Source: Snodgrassella alvi
GTDB taxonomy: Bacteria > Pseudomonadota > Gammaproteobacteria > Burkholderiales > Neisseriaceae
Assembly: GCF_002777855.1 (NCBI RefSeq)
Contig: NZ_MEIK01000040.1
Span: 124,001-188,000 of the forward strand
Direction: 5' to 3'
DNA length: 64,000 nucleotides
The position numbers were made by a program, and so were the translations under genes. The notes beneath the pieces are model-generated. The model did not search any database, was not told the DNA's origin, and saw nothing but the letters and a program-made list of their open reading frames with translations. Of the stretch, positions 1 to 9,406 are shown in pieces (position 1 is the stretch's first letter; every line of letters begins with the position of its first letter).

Positions 1-312
1 CTACCGGTAATGCGTGGATACCAGCTCAACGCTGATGATATTCTGCGCCGGCAAGTCATACAGGATTTAATGTGTCGCTTCCAGCTCAGTTTTCAAGATT
101 ACCGCGAAGCCATGCAGCAGCCTTTTCAAACCTATTTCGCAGCTGAACAGACTGATTTACAGCAACTTTCGCAATTAGGACTGCTCAACCTCTCGGATGA
201 GCTACTTCAAGTTACCCCCAAAGGACGTCTGCTGATACGCAACATCGCCATGATATTTGACTACTACCTGCGACAAAAACGCACCGAAGCCCAATATTCG
301 CGTACATTATAG
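1..312 (+). CDS. hemN: Oxygen-independent coproporphyrinogen III oxidase, C-terminal part
   Basis: This is the C-terminal end of HemN, the radical-SAM enzyme that converts coproporphyrinogen III to protoporphyrinogen IX in anaerobic haem synthesis. The frame is open from base 1, so the start and the CX3CX2C iron-sulfur motif lie outside the window. What remains is the helical HemN C-terminal domain. It shows the typical RGY...DD..RR opening, VTPKGRLLIRNIAMIFD near the end, and the final YLRQK. A hairpin follows the stop codon, so this is probably the last gene of its transcript. Identification rests on the family-specific tail. Confidence 0.9.
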   Translation, partial: LPVMRGYQLNADDILRRQVIQDLMCRFQLSFQDYREAMQQPFQTYFAAEQTDLQQLSQLGLLNLSDELLQVTPKGRLLIRNIAMIFDYYLRQKRTEAQYSRTL

Positions 313-374
313 CGAGTTGAAGACATCAGCAAGCACTCGTTTACCCGTTGCAAAGCTAATGTTGCCAGAATTAA

Positions 375-405
375 TAAAAGCAACTGCAGCTAGGGTTTGC
401 TTTTA
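375..405 (+). terminator. Terminator-like hairpin after hemN
   Basis: The arms AAAAGCAA (376-383) and TTGCTTTT (397-404) pair around a 13-base loop, and the right arm supplies the T-run. It lies about 65 bases after the hemN stop. The stem is AT-rich, so strength is uncertain. Confidence 0.5.
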
Positions 406-446
406 CTGAATAATAAATAATTTTAACTGTTAAATTCATTCAGTTC

Positions 447-686
447 CTAGGGCAAATCACGACGTTTGTAAACAGGTTTTAACTTTTTTTCATTGCGCAG
501 TTCCTGAGCTGCCCAACGTACATCGTACTGCCACGTGTAAAGCAAACTTCCTGATGCTTTTAATTCATGCTCATATTTATCCCATATATATTTACTCACA
601 TCTTTAGGCCAACCGGTTCCACCAAAACTATTCAGAGCTTCGATCACCCATAATTTCATTTTTTCTCTTTTAACCATCTCGTACAT
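447..686 (-). CDS. Small hypothetical protein, winged-helix-like
   Basis: This encodes a basic protein of up to 79 residues, rich in Trp, Lys and Glu. The sequence runs VIEALNSFGG, then KDVSKYIWDKYE, then YTWQYDVRWAAQELR, ending in a basic tail. That spacing of helices looks like a small winged helix-turn-helix of the kind found at the N-terminus of Mrr-like proteins, but I cannot name a family. The start is uncertain: ATG codons at 686, 677 and 659 are all in frame, and the last has the best purine-rich stretch before it (AGAGAAAA). It sits alone between hemN and the Nudix gene. The function is unknown. Confidence 0.6.
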   Translation of the reverse strand: MYEMVKREKMKLWVIEALNSFGGTGWPKDVSKYIWDKYEHELKASGSLLYTWQYDVRWAAQELRNEKKLKPVYKRRDLP

Positions 687-733
687 TCATCGCTTCTGGC
701 TATTTACACACAAAACATATATATATTATATAA

Positions 734-1390
734 ATGCACATATTAGCCAATATCATGTTTCCCACAACAGACAGCCTCAAACGATTCTTGCATTACGCCA
801 GTAATCATACAACTGCGCATACGCTACTAAACCAATCCCAGCAATCCTTGCGTCAGTTATCAATTACCTATCGACAAGCTGCAGTCCTAATGCCCTTCGA
901 CTGGAATCAAGGCACGCCACAAATCTGGCTCAGTCAGCGCAGTCAGCAGTTGCGGCTGCATAGCGGACAAATTGCTTTTCCTGGTGGACAACTGGAAGCT
1001 AATGAAACCCCAATCTGCGCCGCACTGCGCGAAAGTAAAGAAGAAATCGGATTGATTTCCAGCCAGTGGCATCTGGCGGGCACACTACCACCTTGTTATC
1101 TACCCAGCGGATTCAAAGTCGTGCCAGTACTGGCCTGGAGTAAAGCTCAATTACAGTGGCAAGCCAATCAGGCTGAAGTTAGTGACATATTTGCTGTGCC
1201 CCTTTCCATTGTTCTGGATAGTAGTCTGTATCAGCAAAGCACTTTTCAATACCACCAACTTTGGCTTCCAGTTTATCATTTACACCATCAGCAACGGCAT
1301 ATATGGGGAGCCACCGCAGCTATGTTACTGCACATGGCGCAATGTTATCAGGCATGGTGCAGCAGCAGGCCAGTGGCATCAGTCAGATAA
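734..1390 (+). CDS. Nudix hydrolase, probable CoA pyrophosphatase (NudL/YeaB type)
   Basis: This is a 218-residue Nudix protein likely to cleave CoA or acyl-CoA into phosphopantetheine and 3',5'-ADP. The Nudix box starts at GGQLEANE and continues AALRESKEEIGL (around residues 80-105), matching GX5EX7REUXEEXGU. The upstream RQAAVLMPF segment is typical of the CoA-pyrophosphatase subfamily. No convincing ribosome binding site precedes the first ATG, and a second in-frame ATG lies at 755. The 3' end overlaps the convergent nnrE gene by 12 bases. The Nudix family is certain, while the CoA substrate is inferred from subfamily resemblance. Confidence 0.88.
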   Translation: MHILANIMFPTTDSLKRFLHYASNHTTAHTLLNQSQQSLRQLSITYRQAAVLMPFDWNQGTPQIWLSQRSQQLRLHSGQIAFPGGQLEANETPICAALRESKEEIGLISSQWHLAGTLPPCYLPSGFKVVPVLAWSKAQLQWQANQAEVSDIFAVPLSIVLDSSLYQQSTFQYHQLWLPVYHLHHQQRHIWGATAAMLLHMAQCYQAWCSSRPVASVR

Positions 1391-1999
1391 GTCAATGCAC
1401 TGTATCTCACCACATAAAGGCACTGCCTGTGCCAAACAGTGTGCCGGTTTTAATGCCTGAAAAGCATAAGTCAGCTGTGCCTGAAAACTGCCAGCAGCTA
1501 CTTTATCCCCATCTCCGGCCACACCACTGGGTATATCCAGTGTCACTCTGAATACACTGGCTTGCGCTACTGTAGCAAAACACTGCCTTACCACCTCAGG
1601 CAGCTCACCTCTGAATCCAGTTCCATACACCGCATCCACTATCAGCTGCATTTCTGGCAACACTTTGTTTAACTGCATAGTCTCGGCATAAACCACCGCT
1701 GCAGGCAATCGAGCCCTATTTACCTCTGCCAGAGGTGACAATTGCTGCCCTTGCAACCACATAATTGTTACCGGCCAGTGGTGTTCGGACAATATACGAG
1801 CCAGCACCAGACCATCACCGGCATTATTACCTCTACCACAAAGTACCAGCGTATGCTGAGGATAAGAAAAACGGTTTATCAAATCAGCAGCGGCGCGACT
1901 GCCAGCATGTTCCATCATTCGGGCATAGCTCAGACCAGTTCGGTTTTGCTCATCTTCCCATGCCTTCATCTTTGCTACAGTCCATATCAGAGCAGACAT
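1379..1999 (-). CDS. nnrE: NAD(P)H-hydrate epimerase (YjeF N-terminal domain)
   Basis: This enzyme epimerises damaged R-NAD(P)HX to the S form, for repair by a dehydratase. It is 206 residues long and holds only the epimerase domain. Key stretches are the dinucleotide-binding LCGRGNNAGDGLVLAR and VDAVYGTGFRGELP, then LDIPSGVAGDGD. The fused C-terminal dehydratase of E. coli YjeF/Nnr is absent, so that activity must be encoded elsewhere. I chose the ATG at 1999 because GAGGAAAAG lies just upstream; the frame stays open to 2065 but would then run into folB. It follows folB by 40 bases and probably shares its transcript. Confidence 0.9.
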   Translation of the reverse strand: MSALIWTVAKMKAWEDEQNRTGLSYARMMEHAGSRAAADLINRFSYPQHTLVLCGRGNNAGDGLVLARILSEHHWPVTIMWLQGQQLSPLAEVNRARLPAAVVYAETMQLNKVLPEMQLIVDAVYGTGFRGELPEVVRQCFATVAQASVFRVTLDIPSGVAGDGDKVAAGSFQAQLTYAFQALKPAHCLAQAVPLCGEIQCIDLSD

Positions 2000-2039
2000 A
2001 TCTTTTCCTCTACAACATCTACCACTGGGTTCTGCCGGT

Positions 2040-2399
2040 TCAGACCGCCAGACGCGAGCGCTCAATCAATACACCAACCTCTTTAACACCAGCCAAAATA
2101 CCCGGTTTTATCACTTTAACTCGTACCCACAAGGCACCAAAACGCGTCAGTATAAATTGCGCTACATATTCAGCCAGCGCTTCCAGCAATAGAAACTCCT
2201 CTTCAGCCAGTGCTTCGCGTAAATTTTCTACCACTTTGGCGTAATGAATTGTATCGTCAATATTATCGCTTTGTGCAGCCTGACGGAAATCAGTACCGAT
2301 ATCCAGATCCAGTAGCAACGTCTGTCGCTGCTGGCGCTCCCACTGATAAACCCCAATCAGCGTCTGCGCAGTCATGCCATGTAAAAAGATAGTATCCAT
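2040..2399 (-). CDS. folB: Dihydroneopterin aldolase
   Basis: This 119-residue enzyme of folate synthesis cleaves 7,8-dihydroneopterin to 6-hydroxymethyl-dihydropterin and glycolaldehyde. It opens with MDTIFLHGMTAQTLIGVYQWE, the family N-terminus carrying the pterin-binding Glu, and continues with the expected LLLDLDIG, DTIHYAKV and LLEALAEYVA segments and a lysine in VKVIKPG. The ATG at 2399 has GAGGG upstream at good spacing; a TTG six bases earlier is less likely. It is divergent from plsY across 58 bases. folP, another folate gene, lies 3 kb away. Confidence 0.95.
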   Translation of the reverse strand: MDTIFLHGMTAQTLIGVYQWERQQRQTLLLDLDIGTDFRQAAQSDNIDDTIHYAKVVENLREALAEEEFLLLEALAEYVAQFILTRFGALWVRVKVIKPGILAGVKEVGVLIERSRLAV

Positions 2400-2457
2400 G
2401 TACAACCCTCTGAGCTAAAATGCAAACCCTCAGATTGTAGACTAAAGAAACCATTTT

Positions 2458-3060
2458 ATGGCCAATTACTTTGCGATTATCGGAGCTTATTTGCTCGGTT
2501 CCCTGTCTTTTGCCGTGATTGTGTCGCGTTGCATGGGCATGCCAGACCCGCACAGCTACGGTTCCGGTAACCCTGGAGCCACCAATGTCTTGCGTAGTGG
2601 CAGAAAAAGTGCCGCCGCCCTGACCTTGCTGGGAGATGCACTGAAAGGCTGGCTGGCTGTGTGGCTGGCTATCCATTTTCAGACAGCATGGCAAATAAGT
2701 AACGATACCATCGCTATCACAGCTATTGCAGTTCTACTCGGCCATATGTGGCCAGTATTTTTCAAATTCAAAGGTGGCAAAGGCGTGGCCACAGCATTGG
2801 GTATACTACTTGCTCTATCTTGGCCTACTGCCTTACTCTGTGCCGGTGTATGGCTAATTATGGCCTTTGGTTTCAAAGTTTCCTCATTAGCTGCGCTAAT
2901 CGCTACCCTGATTAGCCCTTTTATCGCTTGGTGGCTGATGCCGCACACCAGCTGGGTATATGCAGTAGTAGTAATTGATTTACTTGTTCTTTATCGCCAC
3001 AAAAGCAACATTAAAAACCTGTTTAGCGGCCGTGAAAGCAAAATCGGTCAAAACAAATAA
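2458..3060 (+). CDS. plsY: Acyl-phosphate:glycerol-3-phosphate acyltransferase
   Basis: PlsY is an inner-membrane enzyme that transfers an acyl group from acyl-phosphate to glycerol-3-phosphate, the first committed step to phosphatidic acid. The 200-residue protein has about five membrane segments. The three PlsY motifs are visible: GSGNPGATNVLR, GHMWPVFFKFKGGKGVATALG, and the C-terminal YRHKSNIKNL. It is convergent with the dedA-like gene and separated from it by a shared terminator. With psd and pssA further right, it gives the window most of a phospholipid route. Confidence 0.96.
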   Translation: MANYFAIIGAYLLGSLSFAVIVSRCMGMPDPHSYGSGNPGATNVLRSGRKSAAALTLLGDALKGWLAVWLAIHFQTAWQISNDTIAITAIAVLLGHMWPVFFKFKGGKGVATALGILLALSWPTALLCAGVWLIMAFGFKVSSLAALIATLISPFIAWWLMPHTSWVYAVVVIDLLVLYRHKSNIKNLFSGRESKIGQNK

Positions 3061-3080
3061 ATCATTCAGCCGCAACCAAT

Positions 3081-3110
3081 AAAAAAGACAGTTCGCAAAC
3101 TGTCTTTTTT
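3081..3110. terminator. Bidirectional rho-independent terminator
   Basis: A perfect stem GACAGTT/AACTGTC (3087-3093, 3098-3104) has a four-base loop. It is flanked by AAAAAA on the left and TTTTTT on the right, so it can stop plsY transcripts and those of the convergent dedA-like gene. Confidence 0.9.
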
Positions 3111-3122
3111 ATACTACCAAAC

Positions 3123-3797
3123 TTATTTCAAGTCTTGACGCTGCTGTTTACGCGTACGCCTACGTTCACGAATTTCAGCAATCTTACGTTTAAAAAATTG
3201 TATACGCTGTCGTTTTTTCCACCAGTAATACACCAAAGCCAGCACACCTACAGCAATAAGCAAATATACCACAGCCTGAAACTGATGCACTTTATGCATC
3301 AACCAATCAATATTCTCCGCACCATATTCACCCAGGTAAACCCACACCGGTACTGAAATCATTGCAGCCAGACCATCCATCAGCAAGAATTTCAGAATCG
3401 ACACCTTACCACTGACACCTGCCGTAATATAAATCGGCGTACGCAATCCGGGCAGAAAACGGGCAATGAACAACACTCGACTACCATATTTATCAAACTT
3501 ATCCTGTACCTGAGCATAACGTTTAGGCGTCATCACCCGCTGTACGAAACGGAACTTCAGAATACGATGGCCAAACACCCGTCCGGCAGTAAACATCAAG
3601 CCGTCGCCCACCAGCACTCCAGCCATACCCACCAAAAACATTGTGTGGACATGTGCATGACCCAGTCCGGCGATTACCCCTCCGGCAACCAGAGTTAGAT
3701 CTTCCGGTACCGGCACGCCGAAGCCACAAGCTACCAGCACCAGAAAGACCGCAGCATAGCCATACTCAGTAAAAAAAGCTTCCAGCAAAGCAAACAT
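3123..3797 (-). CDS. DedA/DUF-type membrane protein (SNARE-associated family)
   Basis: This is a 224-residue integral membrane protein of the DedA family, which includes undecaprenyl-phosphate and phospholipid flippase-like transporters and is linked to envelope integrity. It shows the family features: a re-entrant GFGVPVPEDLTLVAGG near residue 35, RFLPGLRTPIYITAGVSG in the middle, and a last membrane helix before a strongly basic tail. The ATG at 3797 has GGAAG upstream; the frame remains open into the convergent-frame glmM end, but that extension is basic and unlike the family. It lies 20 bases after the glmM stop, so co-transcription is likely. Confidence 0.88.
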   Translation of the reverse strand: MFALLEAFFTEYGYAAVFLVLVACGFGVPVPEDLTLVAGGVIAGLGHAHVHTMFLVGMAGVLVGDGLMFTAGRVFGHRILKFRFVQRVMTPKRYAQVQDKFDKYGSRVLFIARFLPGLRTPIYITAGVSGKVSILKFLLMDGLAAMISVPVWVYLGEYGAENIDWLMHKVHQFQAVVYLLIAVGVLALVYYWWKKRQRIQFFKRKIAEIRERRRTRKQQRQDLK

Positions 3798-3816
3798 AAA
3801 ATGTCCGTTCTTCCTT

Positions 3817-5178
3817 CTATCCGGCCGGACAGATTCTGTCAGCCGCACCTGCTTCAATCGCAGCAGCAATTTTTTCTGCAGCCTGCCGCGCAACTTCATT
3901 CTGGCGTGCTTCAACCATTACCCGCACCACCGGTTCTGTACCTGAAGGACGCAGAACTACCCGGCCATCTTCACCCAATTCTACTGATACCTCATCTGCC
4001 ACGGGATTAGCCACACTTTGCCAGTCCTGCCCAGGCTCAATATGCACATTAATCATCGTTTGGGGAAAAGGCTGCCAATCCGTCAGTATACTGGCCAAAT
4101 CCAGCTCCAATTCCTGCATGGCTGCAAAGACCTGTAAAGCTGCAATAATGCCATCACCAGTATTATGCTTATCCAGACAAACGATATGGCCTGAAGCTTC
4201 TCCACCTAGCGACCATTGATGCTGATGCAACTGTTCCAGAACATATCGGTCACCCACTTTAGCACGGACAAAATCTATTCCTTGCTTACTAAATGCCTGC
4301 TCCATCGCCAGATTCGTCATTGCGGTACCCACCACACCACCATGAAGACAGCCGGATGCTGCACGTGCCTTGGCAATAACATAGATTAGCGCATCACCAT
4401 CGTAGACTTTGCCGGTTTTATCCACCATCATCAGACGGTCACCATCTCCATCCAGCGCAACACCATAATCTGCTTCGTTTTGCAATACAGCTGCCTGAAG
4501 TGATTTTGTATAAGTAGCGCCTATTTTCTGATTAATATTATAACCATCCGGTTTATCACCGATGCATACCACATCGGCACCCAATTCATGGAAAACCTTC
4601 GGCGCCACATCATAAGCAGCACCATTGGCAGTATCAATCACCAACTTCAGGCCGCGCAGATTAAGATGGCTCGGAAAAGTGGACTTACAAAATTCAATAT
4701 ACCGATCAACAGCGCCATTAATACGCCGCGCACGGCCAAGCTGGCTGGAGGGCACTGTCTGCATTGGTTTTTCCAACTCAGCTTCAATCTCCAGCTCCAG
4801 ATGATCGCTCAGCTTTATTCCGCCCTCTGCAAAAAATTTAATTCCATTATCATGGTAAGGATTGTGCGAAGCCGAAATCATCACACCACAATCCAGACGT
4901 AAAGCACGAGTCAGATATGCGACACCTGGGGTAGGCAAAGGTCCGGTAAGCAGTACATTAACACCAGCTGCAGTAAAACCAGCCTCCATCGCAGCCTCGA
5001 GCATATAGCCAGAGATACGGGTATCCTTACCAATCAGTACAGTGGGTTGATGATCCGTTCCATGCTGCACCAGCACATGACCTGCCGCATAAGCCAATTT
5101 CAGTACAAATTCAGGCGTAATCGGAAACTTACCAACCTCACCTCGCACCCCGTCCGTACCGAAATATTTCTTTGCCAT
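3817..5178 (-). CDS. glmM: Phosphoglucosamine mutase
   Basis: GlmM converts glucosamine-6-phosphate to glucosamine-1-phosphate for UDP-GlcNAc, and so feeds peptidoglycan and LPS. The 453-residue protein has the full phosphohexomutase set: [10 protein letters not shown] at the start, the phosphoserine loop [17 protein letters not shown] near residue 100, the metal-binding DGDGDR loop, the sugar-binding GGEASGH, and the phosphate-binding [12 protein letters not shown] near the end. GGAGCAGGT precedes the ATG. Its likely promoter holds a perfect palindrome (5217-5234). Confidence 0.97.
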   Translation of the reverse strand: MAKKYFGTDGVRGEVGKFPITPEFVLKLAYAAGHVLVQHGTDHQPTVLIGKDTRISGYMLEAAMEAGFTAAGVNVLLTGPLPTPGVAYLTRALRLDCGVMISASHNPYHDNGIKFFAEGGIKLSDHLELEIEAELEKPMQTVPSSQLGRARRINGAVDRYIEFCKSTFPSHLNLRGLKLVIDTANGAAYDVAPKVFHELGADVVCIGDKPDGYNINQKIGATYTKSLQAAVLQNEADYGVALDGDGDRLMMVDKTGKVYDGDALIYVIAKARAASGCLHGGVVGTAMTNLAMEQAFSKQGIDFVRAKVGDRYVLEQLHQHQWSLGGEASGHIVCLDKHNTGDGIIAALQVFAAMQELELDLASILTDWQPFPQTMINVHIEPGQDWQSVANPVADEVSVELGEDGRVVLRPSGTEPVVRVMVEARQNEVARQAAEKIAAAIEAGAADRICPAG

Positions 5179-5210
5179 TACCTGCTCCGACCAAATAAAA
5201 CAAAATTGTT

Positions 5211-5240
5211 ATTGTAGAACAGGCACGCCTGTTCAGTCAG
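5211..5240 (-). promoter_or_regulatory. Likely glmM promoter with palindrome in the spacer
   Basis: On the minus strand, CTGACT (5235-5240) and TACAAT (5211-5216) are spaced by 18 bases, about 35 bases before the glmM start. The spacer is exactly the inverted repeat GAACAGGC-GT-GCCTGTTC (5217-5234), which suggests a bound dimeric regulator. The promoter is inferred from motif match only. Confidence 0.5.
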
Positions 5241-5244
5241 TAAA

Positions 5245-5282
5245 TAAAATGGTATTTGAGACCTCAAAAACAAGCCATTTTA
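5245..5282 (-). terminator. Nested inverted repeat, possible folP terminator
   Basis: The outer arms TAAAATGG/CCATTTTA (5245-5252, 5275-5282) enclose an inner stem TTTGAG/CTCAAA (5255-5260, 5263-5268). On the minus strand the outer right arm runs into TTTATTTA, and the structure lies about 200 bases past the folP stop. The rest of the 298-base gap between folP and glmM holds only the glmM promoter. Confidence 0.45.
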
Positions 5283-5476
5283 TCTACAGCATACTATTTA
5301 CCCAATCAATATTAGCCTAACAAATGTGCAGAATACTTATTCTGTAGATTGGCTCAGGAAATCTTGCGTACTAAATGCCAGCATTAAACCGTTTTCTGCC
5401 AAACCTACACTTATTCATTACTCAAATGTTTTATCAAAACATAAAAAGCGAAACCATATTGATTAAAGTAGCTAAA

Positions 5477-6337
5477 CTAGAAACCAAAGCCCAAGGCAGA
5501 CCATATCTGTAAACCCTGCCTTGTTTCGCGCACATCATGGACTCGCACAATAGCTGCTCCGCGTGCCACTGCGGCTACCGCAGCCACCACACTGCCTGCT
5601 ACTCGCTGTTGCGGCTCACTTTCAGCCGTCAGCAGACCAATCATCGTTTTACGCGATACACCAATCAAAGCCGGACAGCCACTCATTTCCTGCCATGTAG
5701 CAAAATTCTGCATCAAAGCAATATTATGCTCCAGCGTTTTACCAAAACCAAAGCCAGGGTCTATTGTCAAACGCTCACGGCTAATTCCGGCCTGTTCACA
5801 TACCTGTACTCGTCGGTGTAGATAACTTCCTACTTCAGCCACCACATCTTCATATACTGGATTATGCTGCATATTTTCCGGTTTTCCCTGCATATGCATC
5901 AAACACACACCCACATCCGGCTGCTGAGACAGCATAGTCACCGCATCAGCATCTTCCAGAGCCTGTATATCATTGATACCATCAGCCAGTTGTGCTTCGA
6001 GCAATCGGCGCATCACCCATGCCCGCCGTGTATCCACCGTTACCGGCACATTCCATTTTCTTAATTCACGCAATAGTGGTTCAATCCGAGCCCATTCTTC
6101 CTCCGGAGAAACATAATCAGAACCCGGACGCGAGCTTTCGCCGCCAATATCTAAAATATCTGCCCCGTCTTTCAGTAATTGTTCCGCATGATTCAGAGCC
6201 ACGGTCAGTGAAGTATTGTAACGACCACCATCAGAAAAAGAGTCCGGCGTTAAATTAACAATCCCCATGATTTTTGGCTGCTTCAAATCTATTTGAAATC
6301 GGCCACACTGCCAGTGAGCATGCTTTAAATTATTCAT
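5477..6337 (-). CDS. folP: Dihydropteroate synthase
   Basis: FolP joins 6-hydroxymethyl-dihydropterin pyrophosphate to p-aminobenzoate and is the sulfonamide target. The 286-residue TIM-barrel protein shows [16 protein letters not shown], then [52 protein letters not shown], and the C-terminal [10 protein letters not shown]. All the pterin- and phosphate-binding stretches are intact. It is not next to folB and appears to be a single-gene transcript. The 387 bases upstream, apart from the ftsH terminator, hold nothing I can identify. Confidence 0.96.
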   Translation of the reverse strand: MNNLKHAHWQCGRFQIDLKQPKIMGIVNLTPDSFSDGGRYNTSLTVALNHAEQLLKDGADILDIGGESSRPGSDYVSPEEEWARIEPLLRELRKWNVPVTVDTRRAWVMRRLLEAQLADGINDIQALEDADAVTMLSQQPDVGVCLMHMQGKPENMQHNPVYEDVVAEVGSYLHRRVQVCEQAGISRERLTIDPGFGFGKTLEHNIALMQNFATWQEMSGCPALIGVSRKTMIGLLTAESEPQQRVAGSVVAAVAAVARGAAIVRVHDVRETRQGLQIWSALGFGF

Positions 6338-6685
6338 AACTAATTACTATCTTTCTGCACTAATTAATAACACTACACCTTAATTACTTTCTTACTAATA
6401 CAGCTAAGCATCATTGCCGGCACATCAAAACTTTTTGTACTTAGTGTCCATCTCAAACTGAAAAAAAGGCAACTCATTCATACCCATAGACCAGTAGCCT
6501 ATCAACAGCCTGTGAATATAAAATAAATTAAATTACATATACTTATCATCTAGACGAATTTTTTCATTTCGCTCAATCAGCTTTTATTACCAGCTTATAA
6601 CATCATCATTCACAAGACTAAATATCGTAACAATAACCAAATATCATAATATGAAAAGTAGTAAACAATACTACTTGCAGATGTA

Positions 6686-6710
6686 AAAAACGGCAGCTTT
6701 GGCTGCCGTT
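6686..6710 (-). terminator. Terminator after ftsH
   Basis: The stem CGGCAGC/GCTGCCG (6691-6697, 6702-6708) is followed by six T on the minus strand. It begins 15 bases after the ftsH stop. Confidence 0.88.
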
Positions 6711-6724
6711 GAAAAACAAATATA

Positions 6725-8707
6725 TTATTGCTCTGACTTCTGCTCTGGTTCAGGCGCTTTCGAGCCAGCATCAGCTGTGTCCGCCGGTACCTGCGCATTT
6801 TCACTAGCTGAAGCTTCTGCTACAGGTTGCTCGGTTTCAGCTTCTTTTACAACATTATCACTGTAGTCCTTTGGTGGACTGGGCTGCTTACCGGCCATAA
6901 TTTCCAGTACCTGATCACGATCAATGGTTTCCCACTCAATCAGTGCTTTAGCCATGGTATGCATCTTGTCACGGTTTTCATCCAGAATCTTATAAGCAAC
7001 TTCATATTGCTCATCAAGAATACGCCGCACTTCAGCATCCACTTCCTGCATGGTTTTTTCAGAAATATTTTTCGACTGCGTTACGGAACGTCCAAGGAAT
7101 ACTTCATTCTCATTTTCACCATAAACCACCGGACCCATCTTCTTCGACATCCCATAACGCGTCACCATTTCACGCGCAATCTGAGTCGCCCGTTCGAAGT
7201 CGTTAGAAGCACCGGTAGACACACGACCAATAAACAGCTGCTCCGCAATACGACCACCAAACAGAATGGAAATCTGATTCAACATCTGATCTTCATACAT
7301 ACTGATACGGTCACGTTCCGGCAACTGCCAAGTCAGACCTAATGCACGACCGCGCGGCATAATCGTTACTTTATGCACAGGGTCAGTATAGTCCAGCGTT
7401 TCCGCAACCACTGCATGGCCGGATTCATGGTAAGCAGTAGCTTTTTTCTCGTCCTCATGCATCACCATAGAGCGACGTTCCGGTCCCATATAAATTTTAT
7501 CTTTAGCATCCTCAAAGTCGCTCATGTCTACTTTAGTTTTGTTGCGACGACCAGCAAACAGCGCAGCCTCATTCACCAAATTGGCCAGATCAGCACCGGA
7601 AAATCCAGGCGTACCACGTGCCAGCACCGGTAGATCCACTGATTGATCCAGCGGTACTTTATTAGCATGCACTTTTAGAATCTGTTCACGGCCACGAATA
7701 TCAGGCAAAGGAACCACAACCTGACGGTCAAAGCGACCAGGACGCATCAGTGCCGGATCCAGCACATCCGGACGGTTAGTAGCAGCAATCACAATAACTG
7801 TTGTATTGCTTTCAAAACCATCCATTTCCACTAGCAGCTGATTTAATGTCTGCTCACGTTCATCATTACCACCACCTAAACCAGCACCGCGCTGGCGGCC
7901 TACTGCATCAATTTCATCGATGAAAATAATACACGGAGCATTTTTCTTTGCCTGCTCGAACATATCGCGCACACGTGAAGCACCCACACCGACAAACATT
8001 TCTACAAAATCAGAACCGGAAATACTGAAAAAAGGTACCTGAGCCTCTCCGGCAATTGCCTTAGCCAGCAAAGTTTTACCAGTACCAGGACTACCACACA
8101 TCAGAATACCACGGGGCACACGGCCACCCAGCGTCTGATAGCGTTGCGGTGCACGCAGATAATCTACAATTTCCTGAACTTCTTCTTTTGCCTCATCACA
8201 CCCAGCCACATCGGCAAAGGTAATTTTATTGGCCTCTTTATCCAGTAAACGGGCACGGCTTTTACCGAAAGAAAAGGCACCGCCTTTTCCGCCGCCGCCA
8301 CCCTGCATAGAGCGCATAAAATAGAACCATACCCCGATCAGCAGCAATACTGGCAAAAGACTGAAAAATAGATTAGTCAGAAATCCCGGTTTTTCTTCCG
8401 GAATCACATTGACACGAATATTCTTCGCCATCAGATTACTAACAAAATTAGTTTCCAGCGGAGTCGGCGCATTAGTCGTAAAGGCTGATTTATCGTTGCG
8501 CAAGCCTTTAACTTGGAAGCCATTAATCACCGAACCTTCAATATTTACGCTAGCAATCTCACCCTTGTTAACCTGCTGAATAAACTGAGAGTATTCAATC
8601 TGCTGTTTACTCTCTTTTTTCTCAGTGATGGCATTGAATGCGGCCATAAGCACAAGCGCCAGCACCAGCCAGACCAAAAGATTCTTTACGGTATTCCGCA
8701 CTGTCAC
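6725..8707 (-). CDS. ftsH: ATP-dependent zinc metalloprotease FtsH
   Basis: FtsH is a membrane-anchored hexameric AAA+ protease that degrades unassembled membrane proteins and regulators such as LpxC. The 660-residue protein has two N-terminal membrane helices (about 8-25 and 110-131) around a periplasmic domain. Walker A is GSPGTGKT (205-212), followed by [13 protein letters not shown], the second region of homology, and the zinc site HESGH (427-431). The C-terminal tail is acidic and Ala/Glu-rich. The start is a GTG with AGGAG upstream; another GTG lies two codons later. It lies 72 bases after rlmE, the same order as rlmE-ftsH in E. coli. Confidence 0.97.
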   Translation of the reverse strand: MTVRNTVKNLLVWLVLALVLMAAFNAITEKKESKQQIEYSQFIQQVNKGEIASVNIEGSVINGFQVKGLRNDKSAFTTNAPTPLETNFVSNLMAKNIRVNVIPEEKPGFLTNLFFSLLPVLLLIGVWFYFMRSMQGGGGGKGGAFSFGKSRARLLDKEANKITFADVAGCDEAKEEVQEIVDYLRAPQRYQTLGGRVPRGILMCGSPGTGKTLLAKAIAGEAQVPFFSISGSDFVEMFVGVGASRVRDMFEQAKKNAPCIIFIDEIDAVGRQRGAGLGGGNDEREQTLNQLLVEMDGFESNTTVIVIAATNRPDVLDPALMRPGRFDRQVVVPLPDIRGREQILKVHANKVPLDQSVDLPVLARGTPGFSGADLANLVNEAALFAGRRNKTKVDMSDFEDAKDKIYMGPERRSMVMHEDEKKATAYHESGHAVVAETLDYTDPVHKVTIMPRGRALGLTWQLPERDRISMYEDQMLNQISILFGGRIAEQLFIGRVSTGASNDFERATQIAREMVTRYGMSKKMGPVVYGENENEVFLGRSVTQSKNISEKTMQEVDAEVRRILDEQYEVAYKILDENRDKMHTMAKALIEWETIDRDQVLEIMAGKQPSPPKDYSDNVVKEAETEQPVAEASASENAQVPADTADAGSKAPEPEQKSEQ

Positions 8708-8779
8708 AAACTCCTAAGGAGGTTAAATAATTGTTGTTTAGAATAGTGATCTGACCCAAACCTACACAGGCACAGGCCG

Positions 8780-9406
8780 TCACAACTGTTTTTTACCGCG
8801 ACCAAGCAGATAAACCTCACTAGAGCGATCACGTGAAGCCTTAGGCTTACGAATCATAACCTGAGCAAAGCTATTTTTCATTAGCTGCTGAAACTCTTGC
8901 AAACCACTGCCCTGAAACACCTTCACCAGAAAATCTCCATTTTGTTTCAGATGTGCCTGCGCAAACTCCAGACCCAGCTCAGCAAGATACAAACTGCGTG
9001 CCTGATCAGTAATGTTATTGCCTGACATATTGGGTGCCATATCACAAATTACAAGATCTAACGCACAGCCGGCTAGCAAACTTTCAAACTGCTGCAGAAC
9101 ATCATTATTCCGGAAATCACCTTGAATAAAATCTACCCCAGCCACCGGTTCCATGGGCAGAATATCCAATGCAAAAACCTTGCCCTGCTTCCCAGCCAGC
9201 TTCACAGCAACCTGCGACCAGCTACCTGGCGCACTGCCAAGGTCAGCCACTACCGCACCGGGCTTTATCAGATGATCTTTTTCATTGATTTCCAGCAACT
9301 TATAGGCTGCACGAGCTCGATAGCCCTCTTTTTGTGCCAGATGAACATAATGATCATTTACATGCTCATTGAGCCATGCACTGGAAGATTTAGAACGAAC
9401 ACCCAT
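8780..9406 (-). CDS. rlmE: 23S rRNA (uridine-2552-2'-O)-methyltransferase
   Basis: RlmE (RrmJ/FtsJ) methylates U2552 in the A-loop of 23S rRNA, a late step in large-subunit assembly. The 208-residue protein shows RSKSSSAWLNEHVNDHYV, the RAAYKLLEI segment with the first catalytic Lys, the SAM-binding DLGSAPGSWSQVA, the ICDMAPNMSGN segment with the catalytic Asp, the KVFQG lysine, and RKPKASRDRSSEVYL carrying the final Glu. The K-D-K-E tetrad therefore looks complete. It is the first gene of an rlmE-ftsH pair and is divergent from yhbY across 341 bases. Confidence 0.96.
   Translation of the reverse strand: MGVRSKSSSAWLNEHVNDHYVHLAQKEGYRARAAYKLLEINEKDHLIKPGAVVADLGSAPGSWSQVAVKLAGKQGKVFALDILPMEPVAGVDFIQGDFRNNDVLQQFESLLAGCALDLVICDMAPNMSGNNITDQARSLYLAELGLEFAQAHLKQNGDFLVKVFQGSGLQEFQQLMKNSFAQVMIRKPKASRDRSSEVYLLGRGKKQL

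Noticed and set aside
1182-1551. Plus-strand open frames across the nudL/nnrE junction
   Set aside because: They are shadows of the two convergent genes, which have clear motifs in other frames.
3798-3914. N-terminal extension of the DedA-like frame into the glmM 3' end
   Set aside because: The added residues are very basic and unlike DedA; an ATG with a ribosome binding site lies at 3797.
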